NCBI GenBank assembly: GCA_902774175.1
Contig: CACYHG010000009.1
Coordinates: forward strand, 1-53,053
DNA from: an uncultured Bacteroidota bacterium
GTDB lineage: Bacteria; Bacteroidota; Bacteroidia; Bacteroidales; WCHB1-69
Length of the DNA: 53,053 bases
Direction: 5' to 3'
Positions 24,307 through 31,894 of the stretch are shown here, in pieces. Each line of letters begins with the position of its first letter. Position 1 is the stretch's first letter. Below the pieces are notes generated by a model. The model was not told where the DNA came from and ran no database searches. It saw only the letters and a list, made by a program, of their open reading frames with translations. A program made the position numbers and the translations under genes.

Positions 24307-25800
24307 ATGAAAAAAATCCTGCTTTTCAGTATGGCCATTGGGCTCTCAATCTGCATTAACGCACAGTCAATCATGCCTATAGCAACACTCCCCAACAGTC
24401 CGAAGGACAACGCCGTGGCACTGATGCCCAAAAACATGCCCGCAATGATGAAAAGTTATCAGAATGTGGGATGGGTCTCTTCGGAAGCCTATATGAAGTA
24501 TCTGGTTCCCTCCAGCTACAACATCAGCTCGAAACGGACCAGCTTCGACATCTTCCCCGATTCCAGCCTCTTCAACGTCTTTGACCAAGGGGATACCGTT
24601 AAAAAGTACAGCACCTACATGCACGCCATCGGCAACAGTTTCGACCCCTATTCCGAATCGTATGACAAAATGTGCATGTCAGGCCTCTTCCCCACCCCCT
24701 CCTGGCCCGCCATACAGACATTCGGCTACAACATCGACACCATTTCCGTCTATGGGGTCTACTATTGGGGAGACCTGGACCGCTACAACCCGAACTCTCC
24801 GGACACCCTGCGCATTTTCCTTGCATATCACAAGGTATATGAGCAGATTGGGAACAAAACCGAATGGACAAACCTGCATTGGGTGAGCGACAAGGCCAAC
24901 GACACCGACCTGTTCGCCCCCATGATCAAAGTGGACACCCTGAAAGTCAAGCAGCAGTGCGGATCGGCCATCACCCCTGCGGCGGCAAACTACATCACCA
25001 TCGACTATCTGCTGGCCGCCAACGACACCACTTTGTTCTGGGATTCGGTCAATGCCAGCGGAGACACCGTCAGGTACTACCGCGCCAAAAACTATATGAT
25101 CCCCACCACCCTGAACGGGGTGACTGAAGAGGGGTTCATTGTGCCGGCGGGCGCTGTCACCAGCTGCATCGTCAAATACATTCCCGGATATGCCTACCAG
25201 CCGGGCGATTCGCTTGAATACGGCAAAATCACCCCCGACAACAAATACCTGCCCACCTATCCGCGGCACCGGCACAACTGCTTTGCCGTCATGGCCTACA
25301 ACGAATCGAACAGCAAGGCCTATTGTGACCCCTACGGTTTCAATTTCAATTTTTATGAACATACCAATACGCGGTATCAAACTTGGATGACCAACGACAC
25401 CACGCCCAACACTCTGTACAACAGCATGTATTATCCGAACGCCCACATCCTTCCGCTGTTAACATACCACATGTCTGTGGACAGCAGCAACATGGTGGAG
25501 GTATGCGACTCGCTGCTCTACAAGAAGGAGCACAAGACCGACTCCACCTCAATACGCGAGGCCGAAATCCTCATCAAATCCGTATATCCCAATCCGGCCA
25601 AAGACTATGTTGTTGTAAGCCTGAAAAACAACGACCCGGCAACAATCCGTGTCATCAACGTGATGGGACAGGTGATGAAGACCGTCTACACCACTGAAGA
25701 GAAAAACCGCATCAGCACCAAGGATTTGAGCGCGGGCATCTACTTCCTCAGCGTGGAGCAGAACGGCAGACGGTTCACCACGAAATTCTCGAAACAATAA
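24307..25800 (+). CDS. T9SS type A sorted secreted protein, tandem paralogue 2
   Basis: This 497-residue protein has the same plan as the preceding gene: signal peptide (1-20, ending 'INAQ'), an unrecognised passenger of about 400 residues, and a type A sorting domain. That domain begins 'SVYPNPAKDYVVVSLKN' and ends 'FSKQ'. By hand the last 73 residues are 58/73 identical to paralogue 1, while the passenger is clearly more divergent. Conserved passenger segments include 'SFDIFPDSS', 'HAIGNSFDPYSESYDK' and 'YCDPYGFNFNFYEH'. The function is unknown. The phosphoesterase gene begins nine bases after its stop, so the two are probably cotranscribed. Confidence 0.85.
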   Translation: MKKILLFSMAIGLSICINAQSIMPIATLPNSPKDNAVALMPKNMPAMMKSYQNVGWVSSEAYMKYLVPSSYNISSKRTSFDIFPDSSLFNVFDQGDTVKKYSTYMHAIGNSFDPYSESYDKMCMSGLFPTPSWPAIQTFGYNIDTISVYGVYYWGDLDRYNPNSPDTLRIFLAYHKVYEQIGNKTEWTNLHWVSDKANDTDLFAPMIKVDTLKVKQQCGSAITPAAANYITIDYLLAANDTTLFWDSVNASGDTVRYYRAKNYMIPTTLNGVTEEGFIVPAGAVTSCIVKYIPGYAYQPGDSLEYGKITPDNKYLPTYPRHRHNCFAVMAYNESNSKAYCDPYGFNFNFYEHTNTRYQTWMTNDTTPNTLYNSMYYPNAHILPLLTYHMSVDSSNMVEVCDSLLYKKEHKTDSTSIREAEILIKSVYPNPAKDYVVVSLKNNDPATIRVINVMGQVMKTVYTTEEKNRISTKDLSAGIYFLSVEQNGRRFTTKFSKQ

Positions 25801-25809
25801 CAGATATTC

Positions 25810-27294
25810 ATGAAAAAAACGCTTTTTCTTCCGCTATTTCTGATGTTGGCACTGGGTTTACAGGCCCAGGTGCGCTACAAAATTTTCCTGAACTATCACG
25901 GAATGGCGCTGCCAGACTTCACAACGCTTGGCGAGCCGGACCGGACCGGCACCAACAGCTGCTTCGACCTGGAGGGCATACCGGAAGAAAACAGCGACTA
26001 TTACGCCCTGCTGCTCGAATACGACATGCAGGTAAGGAAGGCGGACACCCACACCTTCCGTCTCTGCAGCGACGACGGCAGCCGGCTCTACATTGACGGC
26101 AAAAGGCTGCTTGACATCGACAGCACCCACGGACCCATCAGCAAGGAGGTGAGCCTCCTGCTGGATAAAGGAACCCATCTGGTCAAAGTGGAATATTTTG
26201 AGCACTGGAAATCCCAAACTCTGAACCTCTCGTACCGGAATTCCTCAACCGGCGGTTTCATTACAGTTGGGGAAAATCCCACAACATCCCAGCCGCGCTT
26301 CGTGAAAAGGCAGGCAAAAGAGACCGCCAGACGGATGAAGGCCTGGATAGGAAAGGACGAGGTGGTGGTGTTCCCCCTGATTACGGACGTGCACACCACC
26401 AACCGCGAAACCTACCGCCATATCGGATATATAGTGGGGCTGGACAACATGTTCCACTATGACTTCATGGCCAATCTGGGCGACATCGGGCTGAACGTCG
26501 AGCCGGCGCACAGCTCCGCAGAGATTGCGGACATGATCCTGCAGAACACTCTCACAGAAATGGCAAAATACAAGGGAGTTTTCCTGTATGCACCCGGCAA
26601 CCACGACTATGACGGCGGGGCGGAGCGCCACCTCTCATCGGCAAGGCTATGCGAACTGTTCCAGCAGCCTTCGCTGCAATACGCCGACGGCAACCTCCAC
26701 CTGACCGGACACAACTGCTGGAGCTATTACGACCTGCCTGAAAAGCGGCTCAGAATAATCACGCTGAACAGCCAGAACAGCGAGACGCAGGGCGACTACT
26801 ACTACACCTACGGCGAGGAGCAGCTGGCCTGGCTCATGGGGCTGCTCCTGCAGACCCCCGACAGCACCGGCGTGGTGATTCTCTCCCACTACATGCCGCA
26901 TCCGGTCGGCCACTGGCCCAGCGTCAAAAGCCGGTGCGACCCGTCCATAGAGGGCCTGATGCGGATGCTGGAATCCTACGTGTACAAGACAAGCGGCGGC
27001 ACGGCAGGGCTGCAATGGGACTTCACCGGAGCCAAAGGGCGGCTGGTCGGACTTTTGACCGGAGACTCGCACATAAACAGCTACATACAGCTGAACGGTG
27101 TGAATTATTTTGTTTCCCAGGGCTACGGAAAGATGGAAAACACCCAGTTGGAACCCGGGCAGCGGCGGGCCTGGTTCAATTCGCGGGAAAGCCTCTGCTG
27201 CGACATCGTGGTCATAAAGCCTGCCACCGGTGAGGTTCACACCTTCCGGCTCGGCGCAGGCGGCGCAGCGATGGACTATCTGTTCAAGTACTGA
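25810..27294 (+). CDS. Secreted PA14-domain metallophosphoesterase
   Basis: The 494-residue protein starts with a signal peptide (1-20, 'LMLALGLQAQ'). A PA14 domain follows at roughly 21-150 ('YYALLLEYDMQV', 'FRLCSDDGSRLYIDGK', 'HLVKVEYFE'), a beta-sandwich that often binds carbohydrate. A calcineurin-like phosphoesterase occupies about 183-475. Its metal ligands are Asp193/His195 ('ITDVHTT'), Asp225 ('NLGDIG'), Asn264-His265 ('PGNHDYD'), a His in 'LSHYMPHP' and a His in 'GDSHINSY'. The substrate is unknown; a phosphoester on a surface glycan or nucleotide is possible. No C-terminal sorting domain is visible, so it is probably periplasmic, unlike its operon partner. Confidence 0.88.
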   Translation: MKKTLFLPLFLMLALGLQAQVRYKIFLNYHGMALPDFTTLGEPDRTGTNSCFDLEGIPEENSDYYALLLEYDMQVRKADTHTFRLCSDDGSRLYIDGKRLLDIDSTHGPISKEVSLLLDKGTHLVKVEYFEHWKSQTLNLSYRNSSTGGFITVGENPTTSQPRFVKRQAKETARRMKAWIGKDEVVVFPLITDVHTTNRETYRHIGYIVGLDNMFHYDFMANLGDIGLNVEPAHSSAEIADMILQNTLTEMAKYKGVFLYAPGNHDYDGGAERHLSSARLCELFQQPSLQYADGNLHLTGHNCWSYYDLPEKRLRIITLNSQNSETQGDYYYTYGEEQLAWLMGLLLQTPDSTGVVILSHYMPHPVGHWPSVKSRCDPSIEGLMRMLESYVYKTSGGTAGLQWDFTGAKGRLVGLLTGDSHINSYIQLNGVNYFVSQGYGKMENTQLEPGQRRAWFNSRESLCCDIVVIKPATGEVHTFRLGAGGAAMDYLFKY

Positions 27295-27374
27295 TTTTTT
27301 AAAAAGATTCCATACAATATTATTCCGGAAGGTGCGTTATACGCATAAATCAAGTATGCACTGAAACCGACCGG

Positions 27375-28676
27375 ATGAAACAACTCTACATTGAAACCTA
27401 CGGGTGCCAGATGAATTTCGCCGACAGCGAGGTGGTGGCATCCATCCTGTCTGATGAATACCGACTGTGCCAGACCGCACAGGAGGCTGATGTCATCCTT
27501 TTGAACACCTGCTCCATCCGCGAGAATGCCGAACAGCGGGTACTCAAACGGCTGGAGGAGCTGCGTGCGCTGCGCAAGAAGGGCAAATCTCTGAAAATCG
27601 GACTTATAGGCTGCATGGCCTCCCGCTATCAGGACAATTGGGTGGAATCGCACCTGGTGGATTTCATCGCCGGACCGGACTCCTACCGCTTCCTGCCCGA
27701 AATACTTTCCGATGCGGAGGCACCGCAAATCCGCACCGAACTCTCCACCGATGAAACCTACAGCGGGATAATCCCGAAGAGATACCAGACAAACGGCATC
27801 TCGGCCTTTGTCTCCATAATGCGCGGATGCAACAATTTCTGCACCTATTGTGTGGTGCCCTACACCCGCGGAAGGGAGCGCAGCCGCAATCCGGAGGATA
27901 TCCTGCAGGAGATCCGCACGCTCAGCGAAAAAGGATATAAGGAGGTCACACTTCTCGGACAAAACGTCAACTCCTACCTGTGGGGAGGCGGCTATGGCTT
28001 TCCGCAACTGATGGCGGATGTCGCAAAAACCGGCCATGAAATGCGTGTCCGCTTCACCACCTCCCACCCGAAAGACCTTTCGGACGAACTGTTGGAGACA
28101 ATGGCCGCCCACCCTAACATCTGCAAGAACATACACCTGCCGGCCCAATCAGGCAGTTCGGAGGTGCTTAGGCGGATGAACCGCAAATACACCCGCGAGG
28201 ACTACCTGGAACGGATTGGTTCCATCCGACGCATCCTGCCCGAAGCCACCATTTCAACCGATCTCATCAGCGGATTCTGCGGCGAGACCCCACAGGACCA
28301 CGAAGCCACCCTTTCACTGATGCGCGAGGCACGCTTCGACTATGCCTTCATGTTCAAGTATTCGGAGCGCAGCGGGACATACGCGGCCAAACATCTGAAG
28401 GATGATGTTCCGGACGAGGTTAAGACGGCGCGGCTGGAGGAGGTCATCGCACTGCAGCGGGAGCTCTCCTACGAAAGCCACCGCCGCGACATCGGGAAAA
28501 CATTCGAGGTTTTGGCCGAAGGCCCCTCCAAACGGTCGGACGAGCACTTTTTCGGCCGCAACAGCCAGAACAAGGTCATCGTATTCCCGAAAGAGGGGAC
28601 GCAGCCCGGCCAGATGCTCAATGTCACAGTCAACAATTGCACAACTGCCACCCTGCTTGGCAAAATCACAAGATAA
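27375..28676 (+). CDS. miaB: tRNA-2-methylthio-N6-dimethylallyladenosine synthase MiaB
   Basis: MiaB adds a methylthio group to i6A37 of tRNAs reading UNN codons. The 433-residue protein has the UPF0004 domain with cluster cysteines at 11 ('YGCQMN'), in 'NTCSIRENAEQR' and in 'GCMAS'. The radical SAM motif CNNFCTYC has cysteines at 152, 156 and 159, and a TRAM domain lies at the end. 'SIRENAEQR' and 'TYGCQMN' identify MiaB rather than RimO. It is the second methylthiotransferase of the window. A YD-like repeat gene starts nine bases after its stop. Confidence 0.97.
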   Translation: MKQLYIETYGCQMNFADSEVVASILSDEYRLCQTAQEADVILLNTCSIRENAEQRVLKRLEELRALRKKGKSLKIGLIGCMASRYQDNWVESHLVDFIAGPDSYRFLPEILSDAEAPQIRTELSTDETYSGIIPKRYQTNGISAFVSIMRGCNNFCTYCVVPYTRGRERSRNPEDILQEIRTLSEKGYKEVTLLGQNVNSYLWGGGYGFPQLMADVAKTGHEMRVRFTTSHPKDLSDELLETMAAHPNICKNIHLPAQSGSSEVLRRMNRKYTREDYLERIGSIRRILPEATISTDLISGFCGETPQDHEATLSLMREARFDYAFMFKYSERSGTYAAKHLKDDVPDEVKTARLEEVIALQRELSYESHRRDIGKTFEVLAEGPSKRSDEHFFGRNSQNKVIVFPKEGTQPGQMLNVTVNNCTTATLLGKITR

Positions 28677-28685
28677 ATCCACATT

Positions 28686-29594
28686 ATGAAAGCAATATAC
28701 AAGAAACAGACCACATACGAACGCATCCACACCTACAACGACCAGGTGGAGGAGAACACCAGACTGCTCTCCTACATGGAAACCGACGACCGCGGCAACC
28801 TCGTGCTCGACCGTAGCTTCAACCCCGATGACGGCAGCATGAACACCATCCGGCGGCAGTTCGACACGGAGAACCGCGTCACAGAAGAGGTTTTTATGGA
28901 CGGGGAGGATGAGGAGACCTATGAGACCCGCCACTACTTCTATTCGGAGGGAGAGCGTGTGGAGCGGTGCGAAATCCGCTATCTTGAGGATTTCGTGACA
29001 GAACGCTACCATTACGATGGGAACGGAAAACTGACGAAAAAGGAGATTGTATACGAGGACGGCTCCTCATACGTGGAGAACGAATGCAGATGGGACGGCA
29101 ACCTGCTTCTGGAAGAGAAGGAATACTCCGACACCGATGAGCTGCAGTCTCACAAGGAATACCAATATGACGACCAGGGACGCCTTGTAAAACTTGTGCT
29201 TTACGAACCGGAACCGGACAGCAGCATCGTCAACAAAACCACCGAGGTGCTGACATACGGGCCGCACGGTGTGGAGACCCAGGAGACATATAACATAAGC
29301 GACCAGCTGGTGGTGCGCCGCCAATTCTCATACAATGCCGAAGGAAGGCGTGAGGCCGCCACTATCGAAAGCTCCTCATCCTTTTTCAAGCACCTGTACG
29401 GCTATGATGAAAACGGCCGCTGCAACCTTGACCAGATGCTGAACAGGGACAATGTTGTGCTGAATGAAAAAAAGACCTCCTATGACGCGGAGGGGCACGA
29501 AACCCGCATCGACGTCTATTCAAAAAACATTGTGGACCAGACGGATGAAATGATGTTAATAGAGAGTTACACAACAGAATACCAAGACATTTGA
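28686..29594 (+). CDS. Hypothetical protein with YD/RHS-like repeats
   Basis: This 302-residue protein has no signal peptide or membrane segment and is very acidic. It is built of short repeats around aromatic-Asp/Asn-Gly motifs: 'YHYDGNGKLTKKEIVY', 'YQYDDQGRLVKLVLY', 'FSYNAEGRREAATI', 'YGYDENGRCNLDQML', 'TSYDAEGHETRIDVY'. These resemble YD repeats of RHS proteins but lack the secretion signal, shell and toxin end of a true RHS toxin. It sits nine bases behind miaB, so it is likely cotranscribed. The function is unknown. Confidence 0.75.
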   Translation: MKAIYKKQTTYERIHTYNDQVEENTRLLSYMETDDRGNLVLDRSFNPDDGSMNTIRRQFDTENRVTEEVFMDGEDEETYETRHYFYSEGERVERCEIRYLEDFVTERYHYDGNGKLTKKEIVYEDGSSYVENECRWDGNLLLEEKEYSDTDELQSHKEYQYDDQGRLVKLVLYEPEPDSSIVNKTTEVLTYGPHGVETQETYNISDQLVVRRQFSYNAEGRREAATIESSSSFFKHLYGYDENGRCNLDQMLNRDNVVLNEKKTSYDAEGHETRIDVYSKNIVDQTDEMMLIESYTTEYQDI

Positions 29595-29644
29595 CGGTAG
29601 AACTTTTTTTCTGTAAAAAAGATGATTCATATTGGTATTCTTAG

Positions 29645-29652
29645 TACTTTTG
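29645..29652 (+). promoter_or_regulatory. Putative -7 promoter box for tRNA-Leu
   Basis: TACTTTTG followed by CA matches TAnnTTTG. It ends 11 bases before the mature 5' end of the tRNA at 29664, so the 5' leader would be only a few bases. Confidence 0.6.
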
Positions 29653-29663
29653 CAAATCCGTTT

Positions 29664-29747
29664 GCCCGAGTGGCGGAATTGGTAGACGCGTCGGTCTCAA
29701 AAACCGATGAGGTTAAACTCGTGCCAGTTCGATCCTGGCCTCGGGTA
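29664..29747 (+). tRNA. tRNA-Leu (anticodon CAA)
   Basis: A full cloverleaf can be folded. The acceptor GCCCGAG pairs with CTCGGGT (29740-29746, terminal G-T wobble) and A73 is the discriminator. The anticodon stem TCGGT/ACCGA closes loop CTCAAAA with anticodon CAA, which reads UUG. The long variable arm (around TGAGGTTAAACTCG) is typical of class II tRNA-Leu, and the T arm carries TTCGATC. The CCA end is not encoded. Anticodon and variable arm both indicate leucine. Confidence 0.95.
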
Positions 29748-29757
29748 CAAATTCAAG

Positions 29758-29788
29758 GCCTTGAAAATTAATAGTTCAAGGCTTTTTT
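29758..29788 (+). terminator. Terminator after tRNA-Leu
   Basis: An 8-base-pair stem (GCCTTGAA at 29758-29765 with TTCAAGGC at 29775-29782) has a 9-base loop and six T. The left arm is also part of a 14-base palindrome (29752-29765), so an alternative fold is possible. Confidence 0.75.
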
Positions 29789-29813
29789 ACTATCCTTTCA
29801 ATGATTGGATGCC

Positions 29814-30857
29814 ATGAAACGAGGATTCGGTAGCGACAACCACTCCGGCATCAGTCCGGAGGTGCTTGAGGCCATTGCACAGGCAAACAACGGCCATGCG
29901 TTAGCCTACGGTGATGACGAATACAGCGGAATGACCCGCAAGCTGTTCAAACAACAGTTCGGTGAGGCGGCGGAGGTGTATCCGGTTTTCAACGGAACCG
30001 GAGCAAACACCCTCTGCATTGATGCAATGGTCCGCTCGCACGAGGCGGTCATCTGCGCCGAAACCGCCCACATCAACGTGGACGAGTGCGGCTCCATCCA
30101 GCGGGTGGTCGGCTGCAGGCTGCTCCCCGTCCCCACACCGGAGGGGAAACTCACGCCGGAACTCATCAGGACACAGATGCACGGCTTCGGATTCCAGCAC
30201 CATTCCCAGCCCAAGGTCATAAGCATAACCCAGCCCACCGAACTGGGCACACTATACACCTTGGAGGAGATAAGGGCAATTGCTGATCTGGCGCACGCAC
30301 ACAACATGTTCCTGCACATGGACGGGGCGCGGCTGGCGAACGCGGCCGTGGCCTTGGGGAAAAGTTTCATGGAAATCACTACGGGCATCGGGGTGGACGC
30401 CCTCTCCTTCGGCGGCACCAAAAACGGCCTTATGACGGGTGAGTCGGTGGTGATCCTGAATCCGGCCCTGAACAACAACTTCCTCTACCGCCGCAAGCAG
30501 GCGATGCAGCTCTGCAGCAAAATGCGCTTCATGGCCGTGCAGTTCCAGGCCTATTTCAAAAACGACCTTTGGCGGAGGAACGCGGAGCACTCAAACCGGA
30601 TGGCTCAGCTGCTTTACGAGTCGGTTAAGGGGCTGCCGCAGGTTAAGGTGGTGTATCCCGTTCAGGCCAACGCGGTTTTCGCGCAGCTTCCGCGCCGCAT
30701 CTGGCAGCAGCTCCAGCAACATTACTTTTTCTACGAATGGGACGAATCGGCCGACATTGTCCGTTGGATGTGCTCCTTCGACACCACTGAAGAGGATATC
30801 GCCGCCTTTGCGGAGACACTTGAAAAAATTATAACCAACAATAACATTAACAATTAA
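29814..30857 (+). CDS. Low-specificity threonine aldolase family protein
   Basis: The 347-residue PLP enzyme of the beta-eliminating lyase/threonine aldolase family splits L-threonine or allo-threonine into glycine and acetaldehyde. It starts 'MKRGFGSDNHSGISPEVLEAI' and has 'VFNGTGANTLCI', 'ETAHINVDECGSIQ', 'HMDGARLANAAVALG' and the PLP lysine Lys203 in 'FGGTKNG'. The ATG at 29814 was preferred over an in-frame TTG at 29805. It heads a tight four-gene run (aldolase, aldo/keto reductase, DPP5, DUF819) with gaps of 3, 11 and 2 bases. The run links amino-acid breakdown with peptide degradation. Confidence 0.92.
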   Translation: MKRGFGSDNHSGISPEVLEAIAQANNGHALAYGDDEYSGMTRKLFKQQFGEAAEVYPVFNGTGANTLCIDAMVRSHEAVICAETAHINVDECGSIQRVVGCRLLPVPTPEGKLTPELIRTQMHGFGFQHHSQPKVISITQPTELGTLYTLEEIRAIADLAHAHNMFLHMDGARLANAAVALGKSFMEITTGIGVDALSFGGTKNGLMTGESVVILNPALNNNFLYRRKQAMQLCSKMRFMAVQFQAYFKNDLWRRNAEHSNRMAQLLYESVKGLPQVKVVYPVQANAVFAQLPRRIWQQLQQHYFFYEWDESADIVRWMCSFDTTEEDIAAFAETLEKIITNNNINN

Positions 30858-30860
30858 ATT

Positions 30861-31883
30861 ATGGGAATTATGAAAAAAGTCACTTTAGGAAGTACAAAGA
30901 TTGAGGTTCCAAAAAACGGTTTCGGCGCGCTGCCGATCCAGCGCATCAGTGAAAAGGATGCCGTCTACCTGCTGCAAAAGGCGCTGGCGCACGGAATGTA
31001 CTATTTCGACACCGCCCGCTTCTACACCGACAGCGAGGCCAAACTGGGAGCCGCCTTCCACGACCGGCGGGAGCAGATCATAATCAGCTCCAAAACCGGC
31101 GCAACAAAAGTGCCCGATTTCTGGAAGGATCTGGAGACGAGCCTCAGCCTGCTGAAAACCGACCATATCGACATCTACCAGTTCCACAACCCTGCGTTCT
31201 GCCCAAAGCCCGATGACGGTACCGGCCTGTACGAGGCCATGTTAGAGGCGAAAAAACAGGGGAAAATCCTCCACATCGGCATCTCCAACCACCGTCTGGC
31301 AGTTGCACAGGAGGCCATTGACAGCGGCCTGTACGAGACCCTGCAGTTTCCCCTCTCCTACCTCTCCAACGGCGATGACATGGCGCTTGTAAGGTTCTGT
31401 ATGGAGGCCGACATGGGCTTCATAGCGATGAAGGCTCTTGCCGGCGGGCTCATCACCTGTGCCTCTGCGGCCTACGCATTCCTTGACATGTTCAAAAATG
31501 TTGTGCCGATCTGGGGCATACAGCGGGAAAGCGAACTGGACGAATTCATCGGTTTCCAGGAGAATCCGCCGACGCTGACCGACGAAAACATTGCCATTAT
31601 CCGGAAAGACCGCGAGGAGCTTATCGGCAACTTCTGCCGCGGCTGCGGCTATTGCGAGCCCTGCCCTGTCGGGATCGAGATCAACAACTGCAACCGCATG
31701 AGCCTCTTTCTGAAACGCGCCCCACTGAGCGTATACCTGACAGCGGAATGGGCGGAGAAGATGAAGAAGATAGAAAATTGCCTGCATTGCGGGCAGTGCG
31801 CGAAAAAATGCCCCTACGGACTTAACACGCCCGAACTGCTCCAACAGAATTACGAAGACTTCAAGAAAATGTGGAAATATTAA
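30861..31883 (+). CDS. Aldo/keto reductase with C-terminal ferredoxin-type 4Fe-4S domain
   Basis: The 340-residue protein combines an aldo/keto reductase barrel (about 1-240: 'FDTARFYTDSEAKLG', 'ISSKTGATK', 'HIDIYQFHNP', 'IGISNHRLA') with two cysteine clusters. These are Cys259/262/265/269 ('CRGCGYCEPCP') and Cys307/310/313/317 ('CLHCGQCAKKCP'), expected to hold two [4Fe-4S] clusters. This architecture is known in anaerobes; the substrate and electron partner are unknown. Start codons at 30861 and 30870 are both possible. It sits three bases after the threonine aldolase; reduction of the acetaldehyde made there is an attractive but untested idea. Confidence 0.9.
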   Translation: MGIMKKVTLGSTKIEVPKNGFGALPIQRISEKDAVYLLQKALAHGMYYFDTARFYTDSEAKLGAAFHDRREQIIISSKTGATKVPDFWKDLETSLSLLKTDHIDIYQFHNPAFCPKPDDGTGLYEAMLEAKKQGKILHIGISNHRLAVAQEAIDSGLYETLQFPLSYLSNGDDMALVRFCMEADMGFIAMKALAGGLITCASAAYAFLDMFKNVVPIWGIQRESELDEFIGFQENPPTLTDENIAIIRKDREELIGNFCRGCGYCEPCPVGIEINNCNRMSLFLKRAPLSVYLTAEWAEKMKKIENCLHCGQCAKKCPYGLNTPELLQQNYEDFKKMWKY

Positions 31884-31894
31884 TCTGAACAGTT

